Source of the DNA: Paracoccus aurantiacus
GTDB taxonomy: Bacteria; Pseudomonadota; Alphaproteobacteria; Rhodobacterales; Rhodobacteraceae
DNA length: 64,000 nt
Assembly: GCF_007993065.1 (NCBI RefSeq)
Contig: NZ_VOPL01000001.1
Coordinates: forward strand, 1-64,000
Direction: 5' to 3'
Under the pieces are notes generated by a model, which was not told where the DNA came from, did not search any database, and worked only from the letters and a program-made list of their open reading frames with translations. The translations under genes and the position numbers were made by a program. Shown here piece after piece: positions 17,721-27,300 of this stretch. Positions within the stretch are counted from its first letter, which is position 1, and each line of letters opens with the position of its first letter.

Positions 17721-18311
17721 ATGCAGACGACCACCATTTCCTTTGCAAACATGCACACCCACGGCGAATTGTTCGCCAATATTCTTCGCGCCCGCCGTCA
17801 GAGCTTCATCGTGCAGAATAACTGGGACCTGCCGCAATCCGAAGGCATGGAATACGACCAGTACGACACCCCGGCCTCGCGTTGGGTTGCGGTCCACGAG
17901 CGCGGCGAGGTTCTTGCCGGTATCCGGCTGACCCCGACAACGGCACGCTGCGGGATCTATTCCTACATGATCCGCGACGCGCAGCGTGGCATTCTTGGCG
18001 GCAGCATCCCGCAGAACCTGCTGTTCGAGGAGGCCCCGGTCGACGAGCATATCTGGGAATCCAGCCGTGTTTTCGTAAGCCATGCCGTTCCTATGGGCAT
18101 TCGCCGCAAGGTCCACGCAGAGCTGATCGCCGGTCTTAATCAGGCGGCACGAGAACTGGGCGCGACCCGCCATATCGGCCTGATCGATTCCAACTGGCCG
18201 CGGTGGTACCGCCGCTGCGGGATGGAGGGCGAGGCGATGGGGCCGGTCATGAACTTCGATGACGGCGCCTTCCAATGCGTCGCGACAAATCTGGTTCAGA
18301 AGCTGCACTGA
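17721..18311 (+). CDS. Acyl-homoserine-lactone synthase, LuxI family
   Basis: The enzyme makes an N-acyl-homoserine lactone signal from S-adenosylmethionine and an acyl carrier. The 196-residue protein keeps the LuxI active-site set: Arg25, Phe29 and Trp35 in RRQSFIVQNNW, Asp46 and Asp49 in YDQYD, Arg69 in AGIRLTP, and Glu113/Arg116 in WESSRVFV. AGGAG lies eight bases before the ATG. It sits directly after the LuxR gene. The acyl chain cannot be told from the sequence. Confidence 0.92.
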   Translation: MQTTTISFANMHTHGELFANILRARRQSFIVQNNWDLPQSEGMEYDQYDTPASRWVAVHERGEVLAGIRLTPTTARCGIYSYMIRDAQRGILGGSIPQNLLFEEAPVDEHIWESSRVFVSHAVPMGIRRKVHAELIAGLNQAARELGATRHIGLIDSNWPRWYRRCGMEGEAMGPVMNFDDGAFQCVATNLVQKLH

Positions 18312-18352
18312 CCCTTTCGTGCGGCTGGCGAGCGTCTTATCTTCCACTCGTC

Positions 18353-19678
18353 ATGGCAGATTTGTTCGACAACGTCCCATCGACCCAGACGGGTCCGGAT
18401 GCGCCGCGCGCGACGCGCGCGGCGCCATTGGCCGATCGTATCCGCCCGCAATCGCTGTCCGAGGTGATCGGTCAGGAAAACGTGCTGAGCGAAGACGGCC
18501 CGCTTGGGGCGATGCTGGGCGCGGAAAGCCTGTCCTCGCTGATCCTCTGGGGGCCGCCGGGGGTTGGCAAAACGACCATTGCGCGGCTTCTGGCGGATGT
18601 GACGGATCTGCATTTCGTCCAGATCAGCGCGATCTTCTCGGGTGTGCCTGAACTTCGCAAGGTGTTCGAGGCCGCCAGGGTCCGGCGTCAGAATGGCGGT
18701 GGCACGCTGCTGTTCGTCGATGAGATCCACCGCTTCAACCGCGCGCAGCAGGACAGCTTTCTGCCGCATATGGAAGACGGCACCATATTACTTGTCGGCG
18801 CGACGACGGAAAATCCCAGCTTCGAGTTGAACGCCGCGCTGTTGTCGCGGGCGCAGGTCATTGTGCTGAAGCGGCTCGACCTTGCTGATCTGGAGCTTCT
18901 GGCGCAGCGCGCTGAGCGCGAACTTGGGCGACCCTTGCCGCTTGACGGTGAGGCGCGCGAGGCGCTGCTGGACATGGCAGATGGCGACGGCCGCGCCGCG
19001 CTGAACCTGATCGAGCAGGTCATGGCCTGGAAGGTGGATGGCAAGCTTTCGACCGACCAGCTTTCGCAACGGCTGATGAAGCGCGCGACCCTTTACGACA
19101 AGTCGGGGGACGAACATTACAACCTGATTTCGGCGCTGCACAAGTCGGTGCGCGGCTCTGACCCGGATGCGGCGCTGTATTGGCTGGCGCGGATGCTGGA
19201 AGGGGGCGAGGACCCGCGTTATCTCGCCCGGCGCATCACCCGCATGGCGGTCGAGGATATCGGTCTGGCCGACCCGGCGGCGCAGCGGCATTGTCTGGAT
19301 GCCTGGGCGCTGTATGAGCGGCTGGGAAGCCCGGAAGGCGAACTGGCGCTGGCACAGGCCGTAATCTATCTGGCGCTCGCGCCGAAATCCAACGCGGGAT
19401 ACGTCGCCTACAAGGCCGCGCGGTCCGAGGCGAAGCGCACGGGCAGCCTGATGCCGCCCGCCCATATCCTGAACGCGCCCACGAAGCTTATGAAGGAACA
19501 AGGTTACGGTTCGGGATACGAATACGATCACGATGCCGAAGGTGCCTTCAGCGGTCAGAACTATTTCCCCGAGGGCATGAAGCGTCCGGTGCTCTATAAC
19601 CCTGTCGAACGCGGGTTCGAGCGAGAGCTGAAGAAGCGCCTCGACTGGTTCGTGCAGCAGCGTGCCAAGCGTGGTTGA
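18353..19678 (+). CDS. rarA: Replication-associated recombination protein RarA
   Basis: RarA (MgsA) is an AAA+ ATPase related to clamp loaders that acts at stalled replication forks. The 441-residue protein has Walker A GPPGVGKTT (about residue 66), Walker B LLFVDEIHRFN, sensor ATTENPSFELN and the C-terminal MgsA tetramer region (AVEDIGLADP through YFPEGMKRPVLYNP). The ATG at 18353 (MADLFDNVP) is chosen because codons upstream to 18275 overlap luxI; the ribosome site is weak. crcB follows after 31 bases. Confidence 0.93.
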   Translation: MADLFDNVPSTQTGPDAPRATRAAPLADRIRPQSLSEVIGQENVLSEDGPLGAMLGAESLSSLILWGPPGVGKTTIARLLADVTDLHFVQISAIFSGVPELRKVFEAARVRRQNGGGTLLFVDEIHRFNRAQQDSFLPHMEDGTILLVGATTENPSFELNAALLSRAQVIVLKRLDLADLELLAQRAERELGRPLPLDGEAREALLDMADGDGRAALNLIEQVMAWKVDGKLSTDQLSQRLMKRATLYDKSGDEHYNLISALHKSVRGSDPDAALYWLARMLEGGEDPRYLARRITRMAVEDIGLADPAAQRHCLDAWALYERLGSPEGELALAQAVIYLALAPKSNAGYVAYKAARSEAKRTGSLMPPAHILNAPTKLMKEQGYGSGYEYDHDAEGAFSGQNYFPEGMKRPVLYNPVERGFERELKKRLDWFVQQRAKRG

Positions 19679-19709
19679 CTTTGTCCGCCTGCGCTTGGAT
19701 TGAGGGCCT

Positions 19710-20078
19710 ATGATGAACCCATTTCTTCAGGTCGCCCTTGGCGGCGCAATCGGCGCGGTGTCGCGCTATGCCGTTTATCGCGCGATTCCCGTGACCGGCT
19801 TTCCGTTCGCGACGGGCGTGGTCAATGTCCTGGGCAGCCTTGTGATGGGTATGCTTGCCGCGCTGATGGCCTATCGCTGGAACAATCACTATGCGCCCCT
19901 GCTGCTGACCGGGGTTCTGGGGGGCTTCACCACGTTTTCGGCTTTTTCGCTGGACGCGCTGACCTTGTGGGAACGCGGGCAGGGCGGGGCTGCTGCGGTC
20001 TATGTGGTCGGTTCGGTCATTCTGTCCCTGCTGGCAGTGATCTCGGGCATGGCGATCGGGCGGGGGCTTTGGGCATGA
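19710..20078 (+). CDS. crcB: Fluoride exporter CrcB/Fluc
   Basis: CrcB forms a dual-topology dimeric channel that lets fluoride leave the cell. The 122-residue protein has four membrane segments and the family motifs GGAIGAVSRY near the start and GVLGGFTTFSAFSLD in the middle; the polar Thr/Ser/Phe track that lines the pore is intact. Two adjacent ATGs (19710, 19713) are possible. The stop overlaps rluC by four bases. I saw no fluoride riboswitch immediately upstream. Confidence 0.94.
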   Translation: MMNPFLQVALGGAIGAVSRYAVYRAIPVTGFPFATGVVNVLGSLVMGMLAALMAYRWNNHYAPLLLTGVLGGFTTFSAFSLDALTLWERGQGGAAAVYVVGSVILSLLAVISGMAIGRGLWA

Positions 20079-21121
20079 GTGGCGTGCAGACCATCCGCAT
20101 CGGCAAGGACGAAGGCGATCAGCGGCTGGATCGCTGGCTGAAGAAGCGCTTTCCGCAACTGACCCAAGGGGCGGTCGAGAAGATGTGCCGCAAGGGAGAA
20201 CTGCGCGTCGACGGTGGCCGTGTGAAGGCCAGTACCCGCGTTGAGCCGGGGCAGGAGGTGCGCGTGCCGCCCTTGCCCGATGCCGCGCCTGCGCCGAAAT
20301 CCGAAGGCCCGCGCATCAGCGATGCAGACGCCGCGATGATCCAGAAGGCGGTGATCTGGAAGGACCAGCATATCATCGCGCTGAACAAGCCGCCCGGTCT
20401 GCCCTCGCAGGGCGGCTCGGGGCAGGGCGACCGGCATGTTGACGGCCTCAGCGAAGCGCTGAAATTCGGCTACAAGGAAAAGCCAAAGCTGGTGCACCGG
20501 CTGGACAAGGATACCTCGGGCATCCTGCTTCTGGCGCGAACCGACCGGGTGGCGCGCGGCCTGTCCGAGGCGTTCCGGCATCGTGATACCCGCAAGATCT
20601 ATTGGGCGGCCGTCGCCGGCGTGCCAAGCCCGAAGATGGGCACGATCCGCTACGGGCTGGTCAAGGCCCCAGGTCACGGGCGCGGCGGCGAGGGCGAAAA
20701 GATGGTCGCCGTCCATCCGCGCGATGTCGACACAACCGAGGGCGCCAAGCGCGCGACCACGGATTACGCGGTGCTGGACAATCTCGCGCAGCGGGCAAGC
20801 TGGTGTGCGCTTGTGCCGATTACCGGTCGCACACATCAGCTTCGCGCGCATATGGCGGAACTTGGCCATCCCATCGTGGGCGACGGCAAATATGGCGGAT
20901 CAGGTCAGGAAAACCTTGGCGACGGCTGGGGTGCGCAACTGGGAGGAGAGATCAGCCGCAAGCTGCATCTGCATGCGCGCAGCCTGTCCTTCACGCATCC
21001 GGTCACGAAAGAACGCGTAACCCTGACTGCGCCACTTCCCGATCACATGAAGCGCACATGGAAGACGCTCGGCTGGTTTGAAAACGACGTGCCGGCCGAT
21101 CCGTTCGAGGAGCAGACATGA
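20075..21121 (+). CDS. rluC: 23S rRNA pseudouridine synthase, RluC type
   Basis: The enzyme isomerises specific uridines in 23S rRNA to pseudouridine. The 348-residue protein has an N-terminal S4 RNA-binding domain (about residues 15-64) and the catalytic motif HRLDKDTSG with Asp144 as nucleophile. The later GRTHQLRAHMAELGHPIVGD is the second family signature. The ATG at 20075 overlaps the crcB stop (ATGA) and its own stop overlaps the next gene in the same way. RluD-like specificity cannot be fully excluded. Confidence 0.92.
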   Translation: MSGVQTIRIGKDEGDQRLDRWLKKRFPQLTQGAVEKMCRKGELRVDGGRVKASTRVEPGQEVRVPPLPDAAPAPKSEGPRISDADAAMIQKAVIWKDQHIIALNKPPGLPSQGGSGQGDRHVDGLSEALKFGYKEKPKLVHRLDKDTSGILLLARTDRVARGLSEAFRHRDTRKIYWAAVAGVPSPKMGTIRYGLVKAPGHGRGGEGEKMVAVHPRDVDTTEGAKRATTDYAVLDNLAQRASWCALVPITGRTHQLRAHMAELGHPIVGDGKYGGSGQENLGDGWGAQLGGEISRKLHLHARSLSFTHPVTKERVTLTAPLPDHMKRTWKTLGWFENDVPADPFEEQT

Positions 21122-21771
21122 AGCTGGTCGTGTTCGATGTCGACGGCACGCTGATCGACAGTCAGGCGCTGATCGTGGGCGCGATGGGCGCGGCATTCGA
21201 GGGCGAGGGGTTGGCCCCCTTGGAACGCGACCATGTCCTGTCAATTGTCGGGCTTTCGCTTGATGTGGCGGTGGAACGTCTGCTTCCCGATGCCCCGTCG
21301 CATCAGCGCGACGCGATTGTCGATGGGTATCGGCAGGCATTCGTCACCCGCCGCATTTCCAGCGAGGCGCCGCTTTATCCGGGGGCGCGCGAATGTCTGG
21401 ATGCATTGGCAGCGCGCGATGATCTGTTACTGGGTATCGCCACCGGCAAGTCGCGGCGCGGTCTTGACGCGATGCTGAAGCATCACGGGCTGCGCGAATA
21501 TTTCGTGTCGCTCGAAACCGCCGATGGCCAACCGTCGAAACCGCATCCGGCAATGCTGCTGGCGGCCTGCGCAGGCGCGGGCGTCGATCCCGCGCGGTCC
21601 CTGATGATCGGCGACACGACCTTTGACATGCAGATGGCAAATGCCGCAGGTGTCATGCGAATCGGCGTCGCCTGGGGCTATCATCACCCCGACGAGCTGA
21701 GCGTCGGCGGCGTGCCCGTAGCGGGCGATTTCGCCGAGTTGCAGCGCATGATCGAAGGATGGGCAGCATGA
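21118..21771 (+). CDS. HAD-superfamily hydrolase, phosphoglycolate-phosphatase-like
   Basis: A 217-residue cytosolic phosphatase of the Gph/PGP type. It has motif I FDVDGTLIDS (Asp6 and Asp8), a helical cap inserted from about residue 15 to 80, motif II ATGKSRRGLD and motif IV MIGDTTFDMQMA. The substrate cannot be told; phosphoglycolate or a similar small phosphate ester is likely. It is coupled by four-base overlaps to rluC before and the ATP12 gene after. Confidence 0.88.
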   Translation: MKLVVFDVDGTLIDSQALIVGAMGAAFEGEGLAPLERDHVLSIVGLSLDVAVERLLPDAPSHQRDAIVDGYRQAFVTRRISSEAPLYPGARECLDALAARDDLLLGIATGKSRRGLDAMLKHHGLREYFVSLETADGQPSKPHPAMLLAACAGAGVDPARSLMIGDTTFDMQMANAAGVMRIGVAWGYHHPDELSVGGVPVAGDFAELQRMIEGWAA

Positions 21772-22478
21772 GCGAGTGGAAGGCGAGACGTTTCTGGAAG
21801 GATACTGCGGTCGAACCTGCCGAGGGCGGCTTTCGTATCACGCTGGATGGCAAGCCGGTCATGACGCCCGGCAAGCAGCCTCTGATCCTGCCAAACCGCG
21901 CCCTTGCCGACGCACTTGCCGCCGAGTGGGAGGCGCAATCCGACGTTATCGACCCGCTTTCGATGCCGCTGACGCGGGCTGCAAATTCGGCAATCGAAAA
22001 GGTGAAGCCGCAATTCGACGCGGTGGCGGATATGCTGGGTGCCTATGGCGGCACCGACCTGCTTAGCTATCGGGCAACTGATCCGTCAGAGCTGACGGAG
22101 CGGCAGGCCAGCGAGTGGGACCCGGTTCTGGCATGGGCAAGGGACAGATTCGATGCGCCGCTGAATGTGACCGAAGGGCTGATGCCGGTCGATCAGGATG
22201 CGGAAGCTGTCGCCCGTCTGCGGTCGCGGATTGGCGAACTGGACGCTTTCGAACTGACGGCGCTGCATGATCTGGTGACGCTTCCCGGCTCTCTGGTGCT
22301 GGGCCTGGCCGTGCTTGAAGGGCGGCTGAGCGCTGATGAAGCGCACGCCCTGTCGCGGATTGATGAAGAGTTTCAGGCCGAACGCTGGGGCCGCGACGAT
22401 GAAGCCGACAAGGCCGCTGCCGGCCGTCTTGAGGCGATGAAAAATGCCGAACGCCTGCTTGGCCTTCTGAAGTCGTGA
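21768..22478 (+). CDS. ATP12-family F1-ATPase assembly chaperone
   Basis: ATP12 proteins help assemble the alpha subunit of F1-ATPase in mitochondria and alphaproteobacteria. The 236-residue product begins MSEWKARRFWKDTAVEPAEG, with family blocks ITLDGKPVMTPGKQPLILPN and MPLTRAANSAIEKVKPQFDA and a helical C-terminal half. The ATG at 21768 overlaps the stop of the preceding hydrolase gene. The ATP synthase operon is not in this window. Confidence 0.9.
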   Translation: MSEWKARRFWKDTAVEPAEGGFRITLDGKPVMTPGKQPLILPNRALADALAAEWEAQSDVIDPLSMPLTRAANSAIEKVKPQFDAVADMLGAYGGTDLLSYRATDPSELTERQASEWDPVLAWARDRFDAPLNVTEGLMPVDQDAEAVARLRSRIGELDAFELTALHDLVTLPGSLVLGLAVLEGRLSADEAHALSRIDEEFQAERWGRDDEADKAAAGRLEAMKNAERLLGLLKS

Positions 22479-22500
22479 TGCGGATGTCGCGTTGCCGCGC

Positions 22501-22528
22501 TTGACGCGTGGCGACTGATCGGCACAAT
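22501..22528 (+). promoter_or_regulatory. Candidate promoter for the amino-acid transporter operon
   Basis: TTGACG (22501-22506), a 16-base spacer and CACAAT (22523-22528) lie 72 bases before the binding-protein start. Confidence 0.45.
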
Positions 22529-22600
22529 ACCGCCTATCGGGCCCGAACGGCCCGCCGACAATGACAGGCGGCTAAGCCGCCCCAACGGGAAGGGAAATTC

Positions 22601-23626
22601 ATGAAGACATCCGTGTTTCTCGGCGTGGTCGCGGCAAGCGGTCTGATCGCCGGTGCCGGTTTGGCGGCGGAAGGTGACACGCTGGCCACGGTCAAAAGCC
22701 GCGGAGAGCTTCTGTGCGGTGTCAATCCTGGCCTGGTTGGCTTTGCATCGCCCGATGCGAATGGCAACTGGACCGGCTTCGATGTGGCGCTGTGCAAGGC
22801 TGTGGCGGCCGCCGTTCTGGGCGATCCCACCAAGGTGAAATACGTTCCGCTGACCGGGCAGACACGCTTTACAGGTCTCGCCTCGGGCGAGGTCGACATG
22901 CTGTCGCGCAACTCGACATGGACATTCTCTCGCGATACCGACCTCAAGCTCGATTTCGCCGGCGTGAACTATTACGACGGCCAAGGCTTCATGGTGCCGA
23001 AATCGCTTGGTGTCTCGTCCGCGAAAGAACTCGACGGGGCCACGATCTGCATCCAGACCGGCACCACGACCGAGCTGAACCTGGCCGACTATTTCAAGGC
23101 CAACAACATGAGCTATCAGCCCGTCAATATCGACAGCAATGCCGAGGGCGAGCAGCAATACATGGCCGGTGCCTGCGACGCCTATACGACCGATGCCTCG
23201 GGGCTGGCGGCAACACGCGCGGCCTTCGCGAACCCTGACCAGCACGTCATCCTGCCAGAGATCATCTCGAAGGAACCGCTTGGGCCGATGGTCCGTCACG
23301 GCGACAACAACTGGGGCGATATCGTCCGCTGGACCCTTTACGCGCTGATCGCGGCCGAGGAATACGGCGTGACCTCCGCAAACATCGAGGAACTGTCGAA
23401 GTCGTCCGAGAACCCTGAGGTGCAGCGCATGCTCGGCACCACGGACGATCTTGGCGCGATGATGGGCCTAGACAAGGAATGGGCCAAGCGCGCCATCATG
23501 GCCGGTGGTAATTACGGCGAAATCTTCGCCGCCACCATTGGCGAGCAGACACCGATTGGTCTGGCCCGCGGGTTGAACGCGCAATGGACCCAGGGTGGTC
23601 TGATGTACGCGATGCCCTTCCGCTGA
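22601..23626 (+). CDS. bztA: Amino-acid ABC transporter, periplasmic binding protein
   Basis: It captures polar amino acids (probably Glu, Gln, Asp and Asn) in the periplasm for the membrane complex encoded next. The 341-residue protein has a signal peptide ending near AGAGLAAEG (about residue 23) and the AapJ/BztA-type body starting LATVKSRGELLCGVNPGLVG. AACGGGAAGGG precedes the ATG. A strong hairpin after the stop would favour making more of this protein than of the permeases, as is common for binding proteins. The substrate range is inferred from the family. Confidence 0.9.
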   Translation: MKTSVFLGVVAASGLIAGAGLAAEGDTLATVKSRGELLCGVNPGLVGFASPDANGNWTGFDVALCKAVAAAVLGDPTKVKYVPLTGQTRFTGLASGEVDMLSRNSTWTFSRDTDLKLDFAGVNYYDGQGFMVPKSLGVSSAKELDGATICIQTGTTTELNLADYFKANNMSYQPVNIDSNAEGEQQYMAGACDAYTTDASGLAATRAAFANPDQHVILPEIISKEPLGPMVRHGDNNWGDIVRWTLYALIAAEEYGVTSANIEELSKSSENPEVQRMLGTTDDLGAMMGLDKEWAKRAIMAGGNYGEIFAATIGEQTPIGLARGLNAQWTQGGLMYAMPFR

Positions 23627-23645
23627 CCGGAGGGAACGAAAGATC

Positions 23646-23672
23646 GGCGCGCGGGGCAACCCGCGCGCCTTT
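23646..23672 (+). terminator. Hairpin after the binding-protein gene
   Basis: GGCGCGCGGG (23646-23655) pairs perfectly with CCCGCGCGCC (23660-23669) around GCAA and is followed by TTT. It lies between bztA and bztB and probably works as a partial terminator and mRNA 3'-end stabiliser. Confidence 0.75.
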
Positions 23673-23723
23673 AAATTCCGCGGCAAGATGGGGCAAACCC
23701 ACGTCCGCTACGGGGAGAACTGA

Positions 23724-24977
23724 ATGAACGACAGCGTTCCGGCCGGGCCAACCGCGCCGCCGTTCCGGCTTAGCATGCTGATCTATGATCGGCGCTACAG
23801 GTCGCTGACTTTTCAGGTGATCGTCTTCATTCTGGTCATGTCGCTTTTCTGGTGGCTGGTCAGCAATACGATCGAAAACCTGTCCCGGCTGGGCAAGGAC
23901 ATCAATTTCGGGTTCCTTTTCAACCGCGCGGGCTATGACATCCCTCAGCAGCTGATCCCTTATACCAGCGACGACACGCATCTGCGCGCCGCCGTGGTTG
24001 GCCTGCTGAACACGCTTCTGGTATCGGTTCTGGGCTGCGTCGCTGCCACCATCCTTGGCGTGACCGTCGGCGTGCTGCGCCTGTCGCGCAACTGGCTGTT
24101 TGCCAGACTGATGACGATTTACGTCGAAACCTTCCGCAACATCCCGCTTCTGCTGTGGATTCTTATCATCTACGCGATCCTGACAGAGATCACGCCCGCC
24201 CCGCGCGCCTACCAGGGCGAGGATGCGCGCCAGCTTTTCCTGGGGCTTATCGCGCCGACAAATCGCTATACCGCCATTCCCGCCTTCGTCGCCGAGCGGT
24301 CGCCCGGTATGCTGCATCTGGGGCGGATCGCGATCCCCTGGCTTGCGATTCTGTATTTTGCCTGCCTTGGCGCGGCGATTGTCATACGCAACCGCATCAA
24401 CGCGCGTGCGCAGCGTATTCAGAATCAGACCGGCAAGCGCCCGGTGACATGGTGGGTCAACCTCGCCCTGTTTGTCGTGCCGCCTGTGGTGATCTGGCTG
24501 GCCTTCGGGCTGCATCTCGACGTGCCGGAACTGGCCGGGTTCAACTTCAAGGGCGGGATAAATGTCGATAACGCGCTTGTCGCGCTGTGGCTGGCACTGA
24601 CACTTTATACCGCCGCCTTCATCGCCGAGATTACCCGCGCAGGCATCCTGTCCGTCTCGAAAGGGCAGACAGAGGCCGCTTATTCGCTTGGCCTGCGGCC
24701 GAACCGAACGATGAATCTTGTGATCCTGCCGCAAGCGCTTCGGGTCATCATCCCACCGCTCATTTCGCAATATCTGAACCTGACGAAGAACAGCTCGCTT
24801 GCGATAGCGGTCGGCTATATGGACCTGCGCGGCACGCTCGGCGGCACCACGGTCAACCAGACCGGTCGCGAGATGGAGGGGATTTTGCTGATGATGCTGG
24901 TCTATCTTGCGATCAGTCTCATCATCTCTGGCGGCATGAATCTTTATAACCGGCGCGTCGCGCTGAAGGAGCGCTGA
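23724..24977 (+). CDS. bztB: Amino-acid ABC transporter permease (AapQ/BztB type)
   Basis: One of the two inner-membrane permeases. The 417-residue protein starts with a cytosolic lead (MNDSVPAGPTAPPFRLSMLI), has about eight membrane segments, and a permease EAA loop near its end (EAAYSLGLRPNRTMNLVILP). It is longer than simple HisM-type permeases because of an inserted soluble region around residues 155-235, as in the Aap/Bzt family. A GGGGAG site precedes the ATG, and the next gene begins one base after its stop. Confidence 0.9.
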   Translation: MNDSVPAGPTAPPFRLSMLIYDRRYRSLTFQVIVFILVMSLFWWLVSNTIENLSRLGKDINFGFLFNRAGYDIPQQLIPYTSDDTHLRAAVVGLLNTLLVSVLGCVAATILGVTVGVLRLSRNWLFARLMTIYVETFRNIPLLLWILIIYAILTEITPAPRAYQGEDARQLFLGLIAPTNRYTAIPAFVAERSPGMLHLGRIAIPWLAILYFACLGAAIVIRNRINARAQRIQNQTGKRPVTWWVNLALFVVPPVVIWLAFGLHLDVPELAGFNFKGGINVDNALVALWLALTLYTAAFIAEITRAGILSVSKGQTEAAYSLGLRPNRTMNLVILPQALRVIIPPLISQYLNLTKNSSLAIAVGYMDLRGTLGGTTVNQTGREMEGILLMMLVYLAISLIISGGMNLYNRRVALKER

Positions 24978-24978
24978 G

Positions 24979-26436
24979 ATGAGCGTGACCGACACCACCG
25001 TGCCGACCGCCTATGTGCGCACCGAAATGCTGCCGCCGCGTGCCGCCCCGATGCAGCGCAAGGGCGCGCTCGGCTGGCTGCGCGAAAACCTGTTCTCGAA
25101 CTGGTTCAACACGGTTCTGACCGTTCTTGGGATCGCGATCATCTGGTGGTTCGTCAGCCATTTCTGGCCGTGGTTTGCGCATTCCGTCTGGAGTGCCGGC
25201 AGCCTGCGTGAATGCCGCGAGATTATCGCCGCGACATGGGGCGAGGGGGCCAGCGGCGCATGTTTTGCCGTTATCCGCGAGCGCTGGCATCAATATCTGT
25301 TCGGCTTCTATCCACGCGCTGAATACTGGCGGCCGGTCATGACGATCGGGCTTATGTTCATCGCGCTGGCACCGGTGCTTTTTTCGGTCAGCGCCACGAT
25401 CCGCCGCCGCGTTCTGGCCGGTGGCGGCTTGCTGACGATGATCCTCATGGCGATCTGCGGCGTGCCGTTATGGTCGGCGATGCTTATGCTGGCGCTGTTC
25501 GGGGTTGCGTTGCTGCTTGCCGAATATGCGCCGGGGCGGTTGTTGTGGTTCACGGTTTTCTACCCTGTGCTTGGGGTGTGGCTGCTATGGGGCGGCTCTC
25601 TCTGGTCGCCGATGATGGTGCTGGCGGGCCTTGCTGCGGGCTTCGTGGTGGCGCGGCTGCTGGCGAAACGGGCGCCGGGTCTGGCGCCATTCGCGGCCAT
25701 CATCACGATCGCGATCTGGTGGGCATTCATCTCGCAGCCGCTGGCCGACGCGCTGGCGGGGGTGTTGCCGCTCTCTCTGCTGCACGTGACCTCGCGCGAA
25801 TTCGGCGGCTTCCTTCTGGCCATTGTCATCGGTGTATCCGGCATCACCATGTCACTGCCGCTTGGCATCGTGCTGGCACTGGCGCGCCGGTCCGACATGC
25901 CGCTGATCAAGACATTCGCGGTCATGTTCATCGAATTCATCCGGGGCGTGCCGCTGATCTCGCTTCTGTTCGTGGCATCCACGCTGCTGAACTATTTCAT
26001 GCCGCCGGGTACGAATTTCGACATCATCCTGCGGGTCATCATCATGGTGACGATCTTCGCTGCCGCTTATATGGCCGAGGTGATCCGCGGCGGACTTGCC
26101 GCGCTGCCGAAGGGACAATACGAGGCGGCGGATTCGCTGGGTCTCGATTACTGGCAGGCGCAGCGGCTGATCATCCTGCCGCAGGCGCTGAAGATCTCGA
26201 TCCCCGGTATCGTCGGCACCTTCATCGGCATGTTCAAGGACACCACCCTTGTTGGCCTGATCGGGCTTTATGAACCGCTGAAGGGCATTTCCGATTTCGT
26301 GCGCGCGGATTTCAACTGGAAGGGCATCTACTGGGAACCCTTCGTCTTCGTCGGCGTGATCTTCTTCGTCATCTGTTTTTCGATGTCGCGCTATTCGATG
26401 TATCTTGAACGCCGGCTGAGCCGCGAGAACCGCTGA
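24979..26436 (+). CDS. bztC: Amino-acid ABC transporter permease (AapM/BztC type)
   Basis: The partner permease, 485 residues. A long N-terminal part with several extra membrane segments (around residues 110-255) precedes the conserved permease domain with EAADSLGLDYWQAQRLIILP (EAA loop, about residue 378). The length suits AapM/BztC rather than short HisQ-type permeases. AAGGAGCGCTGAG precedes the ATG. Confidence 0.9.
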   Translation: MSVTDTTVPTAYVRTEMLPPRAAPMQRKGALGWLRENLFSNWFNTVLTVLGIAIIWWFVSHFWPWFAHSVWSAGSLRECREIIAATWGEGASGACFAVIRERWHQYLFGFYPRAEYWRPVMTIGLMFIALAPVLFSVSATIRRRVLAGGGLLTMILMAICGVPLWSAMLMLALFGVALLLAEYAPGRLLWFTVFYPVLGVWLLWGGSLWSPMMVLAGLAAGFVVARLLAKRAPGLAPFAAIITIAIWWAFISQPLADALAGVLPLSLLHVTSREFGGFLLAIVIGVSGITMSLPLGIVLALARRSDMPLIKTFAVMFIEFIRGVPLISLLFVASTLLNYFMPPGTNFDIILRVIIMVTIFAAAYMAEVIRGGLAALPKGQYEAADSLGLDYWQAQRLIILPQALKISIPGIVGTFIGMFKDTTLVGLIGLYEPLKGISDFVRADFNWKGIYWEPFVFVGVIFFVICFSMSRYSMYLERRLSRENR

Positions 26437-26445
26437 GGGGACGCC

Positions 26446-27240
26446 ATGTCCGAGACCACGACCACCATAGACCGCAACGATGTGCCGGCAGATGCCACAA
26501 GCACCGCCCCGGCCATTGAAATCCGCGACATGAACAAGTGGTATGGCGCATTCCATGTGCTGCGCGACATTGACCTGACTGTCGCGCGGGGCGAAAGGAT
26601 CGTGATTGCCGGGCCGTCCGGTTCCGGCAAATCGACGCTGATCCGCTGCATAAACCGGCTGGAGGAGCATCAATCAGGCCAGATCATCGTCGACGGGATC
26701 GAGCTGACGAGCGACATCAAGAATATCGACAAGGTGCGATCCGAAGTCGGTATGGTGTTCCAGCATTTCAACCTGTTCCCGCATCTTACGGTCCTGGAAA
26801 ACTGCACGCTCGCGCCGATCTGGGTGCGCAAGATGCCGAAAGCCAAGGCCGAGGAACTGGCGATGCGGTTTCTTGAAAAGGTTCGTATCCCCGAACAGGC
26901 GAACAAATATCCCGGCCAGTTGTCCGGCGGTCAGCAGCAACGCGTCGCAATCGCGCGTTCGCTTTGCATGGAGCCGCGGATCATGCTGTTTGATGAACCG
27001 ACATCAGCGCTCGATCCCGAAATGATCAAGGAAGTGCTGGATACGATGATCGAACTTGCCGAAACCGGGATGACGATGCTGTGCGTGACCCACGAAATGG
27101 GCTTCGCGCAGGCCGTCGCCGACCGCGTGATCTTCATGGATCAGGGGCAGATCGTGGAACAGAATACGCCTTCCGAGTTCTTCAACAATCCGCAGAACGA
27201 GCGCACGAAGCTGTTCCTCAGCCAGATCCTCGGGCACTAG
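26446..27240 (+). CDS. bztD: Amino-acid ABC transporter ATP-binding protein
   Basis: It drives the import complex from the cytosolic side. The 264-residue protein has Walker [11 protein letters not shown] (about residue 53), the signature [19 protein letters not shown], Walker [15 protein letters not shown] and the switch histidine in CVTHEMGFA. The first 20 residues are a family-variable lead. GAGGGGACGCC precedes the ATG. It closes the four-gene operon. Confidence 0.94.
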   Translation: MSETTTTIDRNDVPADATSTAPAIEIRDMNKWYGAFHVLRDIDLTVARGERIVIAGPSGSGKSTLIRCINRLEEHQSGQIIVDGIELTSDIKNIDKVRSEVGMVFQHFNLFPHLTVLENCTLAPIWVRKMPKAKAEELAMRFLEKVRIPEQANKYPGQLSGGQQQRVAIARSLCMEPRIMLFDEPTSALDPEMIKEVLDTMIELAETGMTMLCVTHEMGFAQAVADRVIFMDQGQIVEQNTPSEFFNNPQNERTKLFLSQILGH

Positions 27241-27300
27241 GTCCGGGAACCGGCGGGCGCAGGCAAAGTTGTCTTCTCGATTCATTCGAGGAGCTTCGCA